A DNA stretch of 14,679 nt from Victivallales bacterium. GTDB lineage: Bacteria; Verrucomicrobiota; Lentisphaeria; Oligosphaerales; Lenti-02. The notes below the pieces were generated by a model, which searched no databases, was not told the DNA's origin, and saw only the letters and a program-made list of their open reading frames with translations. Below, piece after piece: positions 7,568 to 14,679 of this stretch (within the stretch, counting starts at the first letter, position 1; each line of letters starts with the position of its first letter). The translations under genes were made by a program, and so were the position numbers. The DNA lies in contig JABGQJ010000121.1 of the NCBI GenBank assembly GCA_018648945.1, forward strand, positions 1 through 14,679, in the 5' to 3' direction.

Positions 7568-8110
7568 ATGACGGACGGCGTCCCTCACGCCATGTATGAC
7601 TTTACGGTTCTCCGCTCACTTCGCCAACGCGAAGGGCTGAGTATTGCCGACATGTCGGAGCGTTCGGGGGTGTCGCCATCGGTCATCTCGAAGCTGGAGC
7701 GCAACCAAAGCCTGGCCAACCTGGACACGCTGTACCGCGTGGGGCGCGTGTTTGGCATGACCCCATCCGATCTCCTGGCTCTCACCGAGTCTGCCTCCGC
7801 CCATCGCCGGACGGAGACGGGGCACACGAACCACGGCATCCAGTTCCGCGAGATCACCTATGGCAACCTTCGCTGCCTTCTCGGCCATGCGCCTGCTGGC
7901 TCAGCCACTGAACATCCCCAGATCCACAGCGACAACTACGAAATCTGCTGGCTCATCTCCGGTCGCCTTGTCTTTCACCTGCCCCACGAGGAACTGACCC
8001 TCACCGCAGGCGACGCCATCCAGTTCGACGGCATCCTCGACCACCGCTACGAAGCGCTCGATGAATCCCGCTTTCTCCTGATTCATCTCCAGAAATCCAA
8101 ACGTTTCTGA
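7568..8110 (+). CDS. XRE-family HTH transcriptional regulator with C-terminal cupin domain
   Basis: A 180-residue cytoplasmic DNA-binding regulator. Residues about 14-67 form an XRE/Cro-type helix-turn-helix (LRSLRQREGLSIADMSERSG, then VSPSVISKLERNQS with the recognition helix at about 36-46). Residues about 104-172 form a small cupin barrel (HPQIHSDNYEICWLISGRLV, then LTLTAGDAIQFD and HRYEAL), likely to sense a small ligand. This HTH-cupin layout is common in regulators that sit beside the catabolic or transport genes they control. The start is uncertain: GTG at 7562, ATG at 7568 and ATG at 7592 are in frame and none has a clear ribosome site; ATG 7568 is chosen because it leaves the whole HTH intact. 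It is divergent from the lipoprotein operon and 14 bases ahead of the OYE/GltD fusion gene, so it probably controls both directions and itself. Confidence 0.9.
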   Translation: MTDGVPHAMYDFTVLRSLRQREGLSIADMSERSGVSPSVISKLERNQSLANLDTLYRVGRVFGMTPSDLLALTESASAHRRTETGHTNHGIQFREITYGNLRCLLGHAPAGSATEHPQIHSDNYEICWLISGRLVFHLPHEELTLTAGDAIQFDGILDHRYEALDESRFLLIHLQKSKRF

Positions 8111-8124
8111 TAGGGACCTTCCTG

Positions 8125-10725
8125 ATGTCCGGACACCACCGTTTCAACTACCATTCCCCCGCGGCACTCCAGCAGGATGCTGCCGAACTGGGCATCGAAC
8201 TGCCCTGGTCCGATGATCTCTCGATCCTCGGCGACGCCACCGAGATCGCCGGGCTGACGGTGCCCAATCGCTTCGTGGTCCATCCCATGGAGGGCTTTGA
8301 CTCCGACGAACAGGGCGCGCCCGGCCAGCTCTGCGCCCGGCGCTACTGCCGCTATGCCGAAGGGGGCACAGGCCTCATCTGGTTCGAGGCCACTGCCGTC
8401 CTCTGGGAGGCCCGCTCGAACCCCGGCCAGCTCTGGCTCCATGACGGAAACGTGGGCGCGTTCGCCGAGGTCGTCGCTGCCACCCGCAAGGCCGCCCGCG
8501 AGGCCCATGGCCGCGAGCCGGTCATGGTCATCCAACTCACCCACTCCGGCCGCTACAGCAAGCCCACCGGCATCCCCAGCCCCCTGATCGCCCATCACAG
8601 CGCAGTGCTCGATCCCAAGCACAACTTGCCGGCCGACTACCCCCTGGTCACCGACGACTACCTCGACCAGCTACAAGAGCACTTCGTGCATGCCGCCGAG
8701 CTTGCTGCCAGGGCGGGCTTCGACGGGGTCGATATCAAGGGGTGCCACCGCTACCTGGCCGCCGAGCTCCATGCCTCCTTCACTCGCGAAGGCCGCTACG
8801 GCGGTTCCCTGGAGAACCGCACGCGCCTACTCCGCGAGACGATGACGAGAATCCGCGAGCGCGTTCCCTCGCTGTTTGTGACCACCCGCCTGAATGCCTA
8901 CGATGCCATCGCCTACCCCTACGGCTTTGGGGTCGATAGGGACGACTACCGAGTGCCGGATCTCAGCGAGCCCATCGAGTACATCGGGATGCTCAAGGAG
9001 ATTGGCATCCCGCTGCTCAACCTCTCCATCGGCAACCCCTACTTCAACCCCCACTACGGTCGCCCCTACGACTTCCCCATCGTGGGTTTCAAGCCGCCGC
9101 CGGAACACCCGCTGGTCGCCATCGACCGCTTCCTCGACATCACCCAGGCCGTGCAGCAAGCCCATCCCGACCTGCCCGTCGTCGGTTCCGGTTACAGCTG
9201 GTTGCGCCAGTTCATGCCCAACGTCGCCGCCGGCATCGTCCAGTCTGGCACCGCCACGCTGATCGGCCAGGGCCGCGGTTCCTTCGCCTATCCTGATTCC
9301 GTGCGCGACATCCTCGACACCGGTGTCATGGACCCCAAAAAATGCTGCGTGACCTGCTCCGGGTGCACCCAGATCATGCGCGACGGGGGCAAGACCGGTT
9401 GCGTGGTCCGGGACAGCGAGCTCTACGGCGAGCAGTACCGCCTCGGTCGCCGCTTCGCCATCGACCGTCTCCAGCTCCAAGCTCAGCGCTGCCGCGACTG
9501 CACCGAGCCCACCTGTCAACCCGGTTGCCCCGCGAAGGTGGACATCCCCGGCTTCGTCAAGGCCTTTGCCGAGGGCGACTTCGCCAAGAGCTATGCCATT
9601 CTCCGCGAGCGCAATGTGCTGCCTGAGATGTGCGGTTTCATCTGCCCCGCCGGCGAGCAGTGCCAAGGCGCATGCGTCGAGGACATCTTCGAGAAGTGTC
9701 CGATTCCCATTCAGGACATCCAGCTGGTCGTCTCCAAGACCGCCCGCCGCATGGGCCTGACCGGCGTCCAGATTCCTGCCGAGCCCTCCGGCAAGCGCGT
9801 CGCCATCGTCGGTGGCGGACCCGCCGGTATCGCCTGCGCCGTCAAGCTTCTGGAGTTGGGCCACACAGTCACGATTGCGGACCAGGCCAGCCGCCTGGGC
9901 GGCACGCCCGAAACCACCATCCCGGCTGCGCGCTATACCGACTCCGGTGCCGAGATCGATGCCATCCTCAAACCCGCCGTCGAGGCGGACCGGGTCTTGC
10001 TCAAACTCGGAGCCGAGTTGGGCACCGACTTCACCTTCAGGGAGTTGGTGGATGGCAATGACGCGGCCCTGCTCGCTGTCGGCATGCCCGGCTCCAGCAG
10101 CATTGGCGAGGCAAAGGGTGTCTATGATGCCCTCACCTTCCTGGCCCAGCTCAAGGACGGGGAACTCACCGACGTTCCCGACCGCGTCGCCATCCTCGGG
10201 GCCGGCAACACGGCCATGGATGCCGCCACCAGCGCCATCGATGCCGGGGCGCGGGACGTCTATCTGGTCTATCGCCGCTCCTTCCAGGAGATGCCCGCAT
10301 GGGTCGAGGAACGCGATGCGTTCCTTGCCAAGGGCGGCCATGTCCTGCTGCTTACCCAACCCGTCGGCTACGAGACCGACGATGACGGCACCCTCACCGG
10401 TCTGCGCGCCGCACGCACCGAACTCGGCGAACCGGATGCCTCCGGACGTCGCCGGCCGCAGGTCATCGCCGACAGCGAGTTCGTTCTCCCGGTCGGTCTG
10501 GTTGTCGAGGCCATGGGCCAGAAACTCGGTGACAAGCTCACCGCCCTCCTCCAGGACGTGACCCTCACCGCCTGGGGCCGGGTGGCTGTGGCCACGGACG
10601 GAGCAACCAATCTCCCCGGTGTCTACGCGGCTGGTGACCTCGTCAACGGCGGCACCACCGCTGTCCAAGGCATCGCCGAGGGCATGCGCGCCGCCGCTGG
10701 CATCGACGCCTTCCTGCGCAAGTAG
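8125..10725 (+). CDS. Old Yellow Enzyme / GltD-like fusion flavoprotein with Fe-S clusters
   Basis: An 866-residue cytoplasmic flavoprotein joining two enzyme types. Residues about 35-405 are an FMN-binding TIM barrel of the OYE/2,4-dienoyl-CoA reductase family: QLTHSGRYS (137-145), GVDIKGCHRYL (201-211) and REGRYGGSLENR (221-232). A 4Fe-4S site follows (Cys408, 411, 414, 426). Residues about 450-540 are a GltD/DPYD-like double-cluster domain with Cys456, 459, 464, 468 and Cys503, 507, 513, 517. Residues 558-866 are an FAD/NAD(P) reductase: VAIVGGGPAGIA (559-570), a second nucleotide motif VAILGAGNTAMDAA (688-701) and the closing FAD motif VYAAGDLVNGGTTAVQG (833-849). The likely electron path is NAD(P)H to FAD, via Fe-S clusters to FMN, then to an activated C=C or similar substrate. 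The His that binds phenolic ligands in OYE appears as Lys205, with His208 retained. AGGGA lies nine bases before the start. The substrate is unknown. Confidence 0.92.
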   Translation: MSGHHRFNYHSPAALQQDAAELGIELPWSDDLSILGDATEIAGLTVPNRFVVHPMEGFDSDEQGAPGQLCARRYCRYAEGGTGLIWFEATAVLWEARSNPGQLWLHDGNVGAFAEVVAATRKAAREAHGREPVMVIQLTHSGRYSKPTGIPSPLIAHHSAVLDPKHNLPADYPLVTDDYLDQLQEHFVHAAELAARAGFDGVDIKGCHRYLAAELHASFTREGRYGGSLENRTRLLRETMTRIRERVPSLFVTTRLNAYDAIAYPYGFGVDRDDYRVPDLSEPIEYIGMLKEIGIPLLNLSIGNPYFNPHYGRPYDFPIVGFKPPPEHPLVAIDRFLDITQAVQQAHPDLPVVGSGYSWLRQFMPNVAAGIVQSGTATLIGQGRGSFAYPDSVRDILDTGVMDPKKCCVTCSGCTQIMRDGGKTGCVVRDSELYGEQYRLGRRFAIDRLQLQAQRCRDCTEPTCQPGCPAKVDIPGFVKAFAEGDFAKSYAILRERNVLPEMCGFICPAGEQCQGACVEDIFEKCPIPIQDIQLVVSKTARRMGLTGVQIPAEPSGKRVAIVGGGPAGIACAVKLLELGHTVTIADQASRLGGTPETTIPAARYTDSGAEIDAILKPAVEADRVLLKLGAELGTDFTFRELVDGNDAALLAVGMPGSSSIGEAKGVYDALTFLAQLKDGELTDVPDRVAILGAGNTAMDAATSAIDAGARDVYLVYRRSFQEMPAWVEERDAFLAKGGHVLLLTQPVGYETDDDGTLTGLRAARTELGEPDASGRRRPQVIADSEFVLPVGLVVEAMGQKLGDKLTALLQDVTLTAWGRVAVATDGATNLPGVYAAGDLVNGGTTAVQGIAEGMRAAAGIDAFLRK

Positions 10726-10753
10726 GCGGTACCCACATCCGGATTCCATCGCA

Positions 10754-10781
10754 GCCGCTTCTCCATTCGGAGCCAAGCGGC
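10754..10781 (+). terminator. long hairpin in the 151-base gap, possible terminator or processing site
   Basis: GCCGCTT (10754-10760) pairs with AAGCGGC (10775-10781), and inside it CTCC (10761-10764) pairs with GGAG (10769-10772) around an ATTC tetraloop, leaving a CC bulge. This 11-bp interrupted stem starts 29 bases after the stop of the OYE/GltD gene. Only a short T-containing stretch follows, so termination is possible but unproven; it may lower expression of the next two genes. Confidence 0.5.
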
Positions 10782-10876
10782 GGCTTGTATTCGGGCATAT
10801 CACCTGCTCTTTTAGACGGTCGGTTGTTCCGGGGGGACAGCCATGCGAAGACACCACCGAAGAAGGAGTGTAGGAC

Positions 10877-11182
10877 ATGCTCGCAGAACTCATCGCCGCC
10901 GTGATCATGATGTTCCTTAGTGGCACCTGCCTGTGGGCAGGCATGAAGCTGACGAAAGTCGATGGGAAATACCTGGGCATGCTTGCGGTGGCTGTCGTTT
11001 CCGGACTCGTCGGTGCCGTCGTCCCCGGCATCGTCGGCGCGTTGCTGGGCACGATCGTGATGTTCGTCCTCATCTGCAAGTGGACGGATGCCGAGTTCTG
11101 GCCCGACGCCGTGCTCATGGTGTTGGTGGCCCGGTTTGTGGCCGTCGCGGGCACGGTGTTTCTGCTCGGAGTATTCGGCTAG
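10877..11182 (+). CDS. small four-helix membrane protein, unknown function
   Basis: A 101-residue, mostly hydrophobic protein with about four predicted membrane helices (residues 3-23, 33-50, 51-68 and 76-99) and short polar links (KLTKVDGK at 24-31, KWTDAEFW at 68-75). A good AAGGAG site lies nine bases before the start. Gly-rich helices (SGLVGAVVPGIVGALLG) suggest tight packing or oligomerisation. I recognise no named family. It lies 151 bases after the OYE/GltD gene and 23 bases before the sialidase-like gene, so it is probably cotranscribed with the latter. It could be a membrane subunit for a neighbour, but nothing in the sequence shows this. Confidence 0.8.
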   Translation: MLAELIAAVIMMFLSGTCLWAGMKLTKVDGKYLGMLAVAVVSGLVGAVVPGIVGALLGTIVMFVLICKWTDAEFWPDAVLMVLVARFVAVAGTVFLLGVFG

Positions 11183-11205
11183 CCTACCCCAGGAGCGTAG
11201 ATTCC

Positions 11206-12210
11206 ATGCGACAGACCGTTATCGCGACCAAGCAGGATCGCCAATGGCAGGGCATTCCCGCCATCGAACGCGCGGCCAATGGTCGCCTCTGGGCCGCCTT
11301 CTTCAGTGGTGGTCCCAAGGAGCCGGACCCCACCAACTTCGTTCTTCTCGCCACCAGCGACGACGATGGTGTCACCTGGTCCGAGCCCATGAACACGGTC
11401 GATTTGCCGGGAGACACGCGAGTCTACGACCCCTCGCTCTGGCATGATCCGAACGGTCGACTCTGGCTCTTCTACAACCACGCCTGCCTGGACCCCAAGG
11501 ACTTCTCCATCTGGGCCATGACCACCGATAACTCCGACATCGCCACCCCCACTTGGAGCGCGCCCCGGAAGATCGAGGTCGGTGTCCCCTTCGCCTTCCG
11601 CCTCAACAAGCCCACCGTCCTCACCAACGGCGACTGGTTGCTCCCCGTGACCTGGGCCGATGCCGCGCCAGATGACTGGTTTGCCATGACAGGCCAACTC
11701 CAAGGAGTCGCCATCTCGTCCGACCAGGGGGGCACATGGTCCTTCCACGGGGCCGTGGACGCTCCTCGCTGGGCGCTGGAGAACATGTTCCTCGAACGCG
11801 CCGACGGTCGAGTCTGGATGCTCATCCGCACGGGGGCAGGGGTTCTCTGGGAAAGCTTCTCTGCCGATGGCGGGCGCACATGGACAGAGGCCCAGCCAAC
11901 CACCATTGTCAACCCCGGCGTGCGCTTCTTCATCGGGCGATTGGCCTCGGGTCGCATCCTCCTCATCAACACGCCCGACCCCAAGCGCCGGCAGACCATG
12001 CTTGCCTACGTTGCCGACGACGAAGAGGGCATCGCCAGTGCCGCCTCCGGCCTGCTTCTGGACGGCCGCAACAGCGTCAGCTACCCCGATGCGGTCCAAG
12101 GCCCCGACGGCACCATCTACGCCGTCCACGACTACGACCGGGCCGGGCACGGGGAAATCGTCCTCAGTGTCCTCGAAGAGGGAGACATCCCAACCGTCAC
12201 CCCTCTCTGA
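11206..12210 (+). CDS. BNR-repeat / sialidase-family six-bladed propeller protein
   Basis: A 334-residue protein of the sialidase superfamily (BNR_2-type propeller). Three Asp-box motifs are visible: SDDDGVTW (51-58), SDQGGTW (172-178) and SADGGRTW (219-226). Other family landmarks are FRLNKPTVL (131-139), RVWMLIRTG (202-210), FFIGRLASGR (241-250) and SYPDAVQGPDGTIYAVHDYDR (292-312), which include the arginines and the tyrosine expected near the active centre. There is no signal peptide, so it is probably cytoplasmic, unlike secreted sialidases; it may cleave an imported oligosaccharide or be a related hydrolase or lyase rather than a true sialidase. The start at 11206 follows AGGAG with a ten-base spacer; the open frame continues upstream to 10933, but that part overlaps the small membrane protein and is not protein-like. 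Its stop is 3 bases from the stop of the convergent PHP gene. Confidence 0.88.
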   Translation: MRQTVIATKQDRQWQGIPAIERAANGRLWAAFFSGGPKEPDPTNFVLLATSDDDGVTWSEPMNTVDLPGDTRVYDPSLWHDPNGRLWLFYNHACLDPKDFSIWAMTTDNSDIATPTWSAPRKIEVGVPFAFRLNKPTVLTNGDWLLPVTWADAAPDDWFAMTGQLQGVAISSDQGGTWSFHGAVDAPRWALENMFLERADGRVWMLIRTGAGVLWESFSADGGRTWTEAQPTTIVNPGVRFFIGRLASGRILLINTPDPKRRQTMLAYVADDEEGIASAASGLLLDGRNSVSYPDAVQGPDGTIYAVHDYDRAGHGEIVLSVLEEGDIPTVTPL

Positions 12211-12213
12211 CTT

Positions 12214-13953
12214 CTACTGGAGGTAGACGGGGTTGGTGAAGGCCAGCACGCCACTCACATCAAAGGGCGTGCCGCAGTGGCTGTTGTCCGGATAGGGAGC
12301 GTCGGCGTAGAGCAAAGCCAGGACCCATTGGCCATTGCCGCGGTCGATGGTGAAGCGCTCCGTCAGTTCGCGCCGGCCTTGCCCATCAATGCTGTGAACC
12401 ACACAGCCCCGCTGCACCAAATCGATCCGCTGGATCGGCACCGCGCTCTGAGCCCGTGCCTCCGCCTCGAGTCGCCCTCCCCCACGCACCGTATCGCCAG
12501 GCATCTTGCCCTCGATTTCCAGGTACAGCAACGCTCCTGGAGCCCGGGTGCAGAATGCGCGTCCTCGGCGCAGCGCGTCGATGATCGCGGGCGGGGTGAT
12601 TCGGCCATGGGTGAACAGCCCGACCCGACACGAGCCGGGCGGGTAGTGCGCCACATCGTGTGTGTCGGTGTTCCAGACCCCAGTCAGGTGCCGTCCGCGC
12701 GACAGACGGTCAAACCAGGAGGGGAAGTCGAAGTTCTCGACCACCGTCACTTCGGGATGCTCGTCCGCCACCCACCAACTGCGGAAGTAGCCCAGCGGCC
12801 AACGCTCCATGACTTCGGCTCGGTGCGAAGGGTGATTGAGCTGTAGCAGGCATGGTCGATTGGCATCCCGTTGTCGTTTGGTCGCTTCCAGCCACTGGCC
12901 GGGCCCCGGGTAGCGGTCTGCGCGTGTACCGAACGGCAGATGCGGCAGCTCGCCCAGGACGTTCAGCCCGCTGCAATGGCAGAAGGGCGTGTCCACTTCC
13001 TGCCCCGGCATGGCCAGGAAATGCCCGGTTTGGTCGCAACTGGCTGCGCCATCGGCAAAGGCCGCCGGCGAGTCGGAGACAAACACGTACTGCAAGCCCT
13101 GCCCGCGCGCGGCTCGCGCAATGGCCCTCGGAGAGTGCGCACCATCATTGTGATAGCAGTGCGTGTGCTGATCCCCCCAGATCCAGCCCTCCTCGGGGCG
13201 GAGTCTCCGGTGCAACGGGAAATCCAACCGGCGCACCGCGCCAGCGGTCAGCCGCACGCCACTCGTCTCGGCCATGTACTCGATGCCACGCTCCGCCCGT
13301 ACCGTCGCGGCTCCGGCAAGCGTCGTGATCTGGGCGCGCTCACCGGCCAAGACGTCGTGGACCACGAGCAACTCCTCGCCGCGCCACACAGACACTCGTC
13401 CATCCAACGCCTGCAGACTCTCGGGGTCGCGTAGCTCCACCTCCAGCCTGGCATACGGGAATCTCTCCTGTGGGCGACGAAGGAGAAGCGGGAGACCATC
13501 CGCATTGGTGAAGCGGAACGGCCCCGGTGGGACCGTGATGCGGACAGCCAGCAGACCTGATCGTCCCGCCAAGGGATGCTCTGCCGTCATCCAAGCGCAG
13601 CCTGGGCAGCGCCAATGGAAGGGGGCCAGTTCATGGCCATCCCAGCCAACCGTTGTGGCGTCCCGGGGCAATCCAGATGCATGGAAGGTCAATCGATCCA
13701 GATCCGGCGGCACGTCAAGCCACAGCTCAACCACGGCCTCCTGCCCCTGATCCGTGCCGACAAAGAGCAGGCGGGGGGACTGGCGGGGGAGATGGCTGGG
13801 CACGCCGCCGGGGCCTGGGATCACGAACGGGACGGCCCCGTCATCCACCCGCACGGTGCGAGTGCTGCCAGCCGCAACCGGCAACGACGACTGTCCCCAG
13901 CGGTAGACCGAGGCGATTCCTGACGCAGGGTTAGTCAGCAGGACGGTAGACAT
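12214..13953 (-). CDS. CehA/McbA-family PHP-type metallohydrolase
   Basis: A 579-residue protein. Residues 1-250 are mainly beta-strand with no motif I recognise, possibly a carbohydrate-binding or structural module. From about residue 255 a PHP-type metal-dependent hydrolase domain begins: GDQHTHCYHNDGAHSP (260-275) gives His263, His265 and Asp270; GQEVDTPFCHC (317-327) gives Glu319 and His326; LNHPSH (372-377) and NTDTHD (428-433, with Asp430 and His432) complete the ligand set. This pattern fits CehA/McbA-type proteins, named after carbaryl and microcin-related members; most act as phosphoesterases or hydrolases of unknown substrate. Residues about 475-579 are a small beta tail. No signal peptide is seen. 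The start at 13953 has AGGAG close upstream; the longer frame to 14055 overlaps the TsaC gene and is rejected. It follows TsaC by 88 bases on the same strand. Confidence 0.88.
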   Translation of the reverse strand: MSTVLLTNPASGIASVYRWGQSSLPVAAGSTRTVRVDDGAVPFVIPGPGGVPSHLPRQSPRLLFVGTDQGQEAVVELWLDVPPDLDRLTFHASGLPRDATTVGWDGHELAPFHWRCPGCAWMTAEHPLAGRSGLLAVRITVPPGPFRFTNADGLPLLLRRPQERFPYARLEVELRDPESLQALDGRVSVWRGEELLVVHDVLAGERAQITTLAGAATVRAERGIEYMAETSGVRLTAGAVRRLDFPLHRRLRPEEGWIWGDQHTHCYHNDGAHSPRAIARAARGQGLQYVFVSDSPAAFADGAASCDQTGHFLAMPGQEVDTPFCHCSGLNVLGELPHLPFGTRADRYPGPGQWLEATKRQRDANRPCLLQLNHPSHRAEVMERWPLGYFRSWWVADEHPEVTVVENFDFPSWFDRLSRGRHLTGVWNTDTHDVAHYPPGSCRVGLFTHGRITPPAIIDALRRGRAFCTRAPGALLYLEIEGKMPGDTVRGGGRLEAEARAQSAVPIQRIDLVQRGCVVHSIDGQGRRELTERFTIDRGNGQWVLALLYADAPYPDNSHCGTPFDVSGVLAFTNPVYLQ

Positions 13954-14009
13954 GGAACTCCTGTAGAAGCAACCTGCCTCACTTCCACCCTTGACCATAC
14001 ATGCCGAAT

Positions 14010-14040
14010 AGCCCGGCGTCTTGCCGGTAGCTGTCGGGCT
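14010..14040 (-). terminator. inverted repeats after the TsaC gene, weak terminator candidate
   Basis: Just past the TsaC stop, AGCCCG (14010-14015) can pair with CGGGCT (14035-14040), and an alternative inner hairpin CCGGC/GCCGG (14013-14017 with 14023-14027) has a 5-base loop. The two folds compete. No T-run follows on the minus strand, so termination before the PHP gene is only possible. Confidence 0.3.
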
Positions 14041-14041
14041 G

Positions 14042-14629
14042 TCACAGGGCCGCACGCAGCTCGCCTTCCGAGATGGGGCCTGGACGCAGAACCCGCAACT
14101 CGTCGCCGACCACCGACACCACCGTCGATGCCTCGCCGACCTCCACGGTTCCCCCGTCCACCAGCAGATCCACCTCCCCGGCCAGATCCTGCACCGCAGT
14201 GGCTGCAGTCAGCGCGGGCGGCAGGCCGCTCAGATTCGCGCTGGTCGCAGCCAGGGGTTCTCCAAGCTCCTCGATGACGGCCAACAAGAACGGGTGACGG
14301 GGAATCCGCAAGCCAATCGTCTCCCCCTCCTCTGCCTCGACCACCACGGTCAATGGCCCCGGCCAGAACGCGTTCGCCAAGGCCTGCAGAAGAGCTGATT
14401 GCACCACCCCGGCAGCGGACGCCATCGCCACTGAGGACGCCAGCATCTGCAGCCGCTTGTCAGCCGGACGCTGCTTCAGTTCGTAGATCCGCTCCCGCGC
14501 TGCGCCATCGCACCACAGGGCCGCCAAGCCGTAAACCGTCTCTGTCGGCACCCCCACCACACCGCCGTTCCGCAGACAGCCTACGGTCCTCTGAACGGCC
14601 TCTGGATCACATGCGAAGGCCAAAGCCAT
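14042..14629 (-). CDS. tsaC: threonylcarbamoyl-AMP synthase (TsaC/YrdC/Sua5 family)
   Basis: A 195-residue cytoplasmic enzyme that makes threonylcarbamoyl-AMP from threonine, bicarbonate and ATP, the first step of t6A37 modification of ANN-decoding tRNAs. Landmarks, numbered from the chosen start: VPTETVYGL (27-35), ELKQRPADKR (49-58) with the family KxR motif, FWPGPLTVV near the middle, and ATSANLSG (127-134) with the conserved SxN. The length fits the short TsaC form without the Sua5 C-terminal domain. The start is uncertain: ATG 14629 has AAGGA ten bases upstream and fits the family N terminus, while ATG 14656 would add nine residues but falls inside a strong hairpin (14652-14679). It is a housekeeping gene unrelated to the neighbouring cluster. 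Confidence 0.93.
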   Translation of the reverse strand: MALAFACDPEAVQRTVGCLRNGGVVGVPTETVYGLAALWCDGAARERIYELKQRPADKRLQMLASSVAMASAAGVVQSALLQALANAFWPGPLTVVVEAEEGETIGLRIPRHPFLLAVIEELGEPLAATSANLSGLPPALTAATAVQDLAGEVDLLVDGGTVEVGEASTVVSVVGDELRVLRPGPISEGELRAAL

Positions 14630-14651
14630 GGATGAGAAGTCCTTGACAGCA

Positions 14652-14679
14652 AACATCCCCCGCCGGGGCAGGGGATGTT
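14652..14679. terminator. strong hairpin at right edge, probable terminator or leader structure
   Basis: AACATCCCC (14652-14660) and GGGGATGTT (14671-14679) form a perfect 9-bp inverted repeat around a 10-base GC-rich loop. It abuts the window edge, so what follows is unseen. It may be the terminator of the neighbouring gene, on either strand, or a 5' structure before TsaC; it overlaps the alternative TsaC start at 14656. Confidence 0.5.

Noticed and set aside
8827..11154. A 775-codon open frame on the minus strand opposite the OYE/GltD gene
   Set aside because: Its translation is Gly/Ala/Asp-rich without domain motifs, and the plus strand holds complete flavoprotein motifs through the same bases. 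Long antisense frames are common in GC-rich DNA.
10933..11205. N-terminal extension of the sialidase-like gene
   Set aside because: It overlaps the small membrane protein in another frame and is Arg/His-rich; the ATG at 11206 has AGGAG upstream.
11179..12150. A 323-codon open frame on the minus strand opposite the sialidase-like gene
   Set aside because: It shows no recognisable motif, while the plus strand has three Asp boxes and a ribosome site.
11206..12210. Calling the BNR protein a true exo-sialidase
   Set aside because: Asp boxes show the fold, but the full catalytic set cannot be confirmed by eye and there is no export signal, so only the family is stated.

Overview
The window is GC-rich, densely coded bacterial DNA. 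It holds eleven protein-coding genes, one of them cut by the left edge, and I saw no rRNA, tRNA, CRISPR array or insertion sequence. A lipoprotein signal with a lipobox cysteine and a covalently flavinylated exported domain point to a bacterium with an extracytoplasmic redox and envelope system. The gene mix (SSS symporter with a small accessory peptide, GH-A-like hydrolase, BNR/sialidase-like protein, CehA/McbA-type PHP protein, OYE-GltD fusion) is what I would expect in Lentisphaerota, Planctomycetota, Verrucomicrobiota, Armatimonadota or related groups. This placement is an impression and was not tested.

Left block, minus strand, read from 7390 down to 1: a large TPR-type lipoprotein; a membrane protein fusing an FMN-binding domain, a polyferredoxin-like membrane core and a nitroreductase domain; a glycoside-hydrolase-like protein; a 57-residue membrane peptide; and a sodium/solute symporter that leaves the window. 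The gaps are 121, 38, 250 and 50 bases, so the block may be one operon or two, with a possible break in the 250-base gap.

Middle: the gap at 7391-7567 separates this block from a plus-strand block. It contains a near-consensus sigma70-type promoter for the plus strand, interleaved with a weaker promoter for the minus strand. The plus-strand block (7568-12210) encodes a HTH-cupin regulator, an 866-residue Old Yellow Enzyme/GltD-like flavoprotein with three predicted Fe-S clusters, a four-helix small membrane protein, and a BNR/sialidase-like protein. The regulator is the obvious candidate to control both directions.

Right block, minus strand: a CehA/McbA-type PHP metallohydrolase converges on the sialidase-like gene with 3 bases between the stops. 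Upstream of it lies a TsaC/YrdC threonylcarbamoyl-AMP synthase, a housekeeping gene that probably marks the edge of the accessory region.

As inference, the locus looks like a carbohydrate or glycoconjugate uptake and processing cluster (symporter, GH-like, sialidase-like, PHP) combined with two unusual redox proteins (FMN/Fe-S/nitroreductase and OYE/GltD) under one HTH-cupin switch. The substrate is not visible from sequence. The most unusual protein is the FMN-bind/polyferredoxin/nitroreductase fusion.
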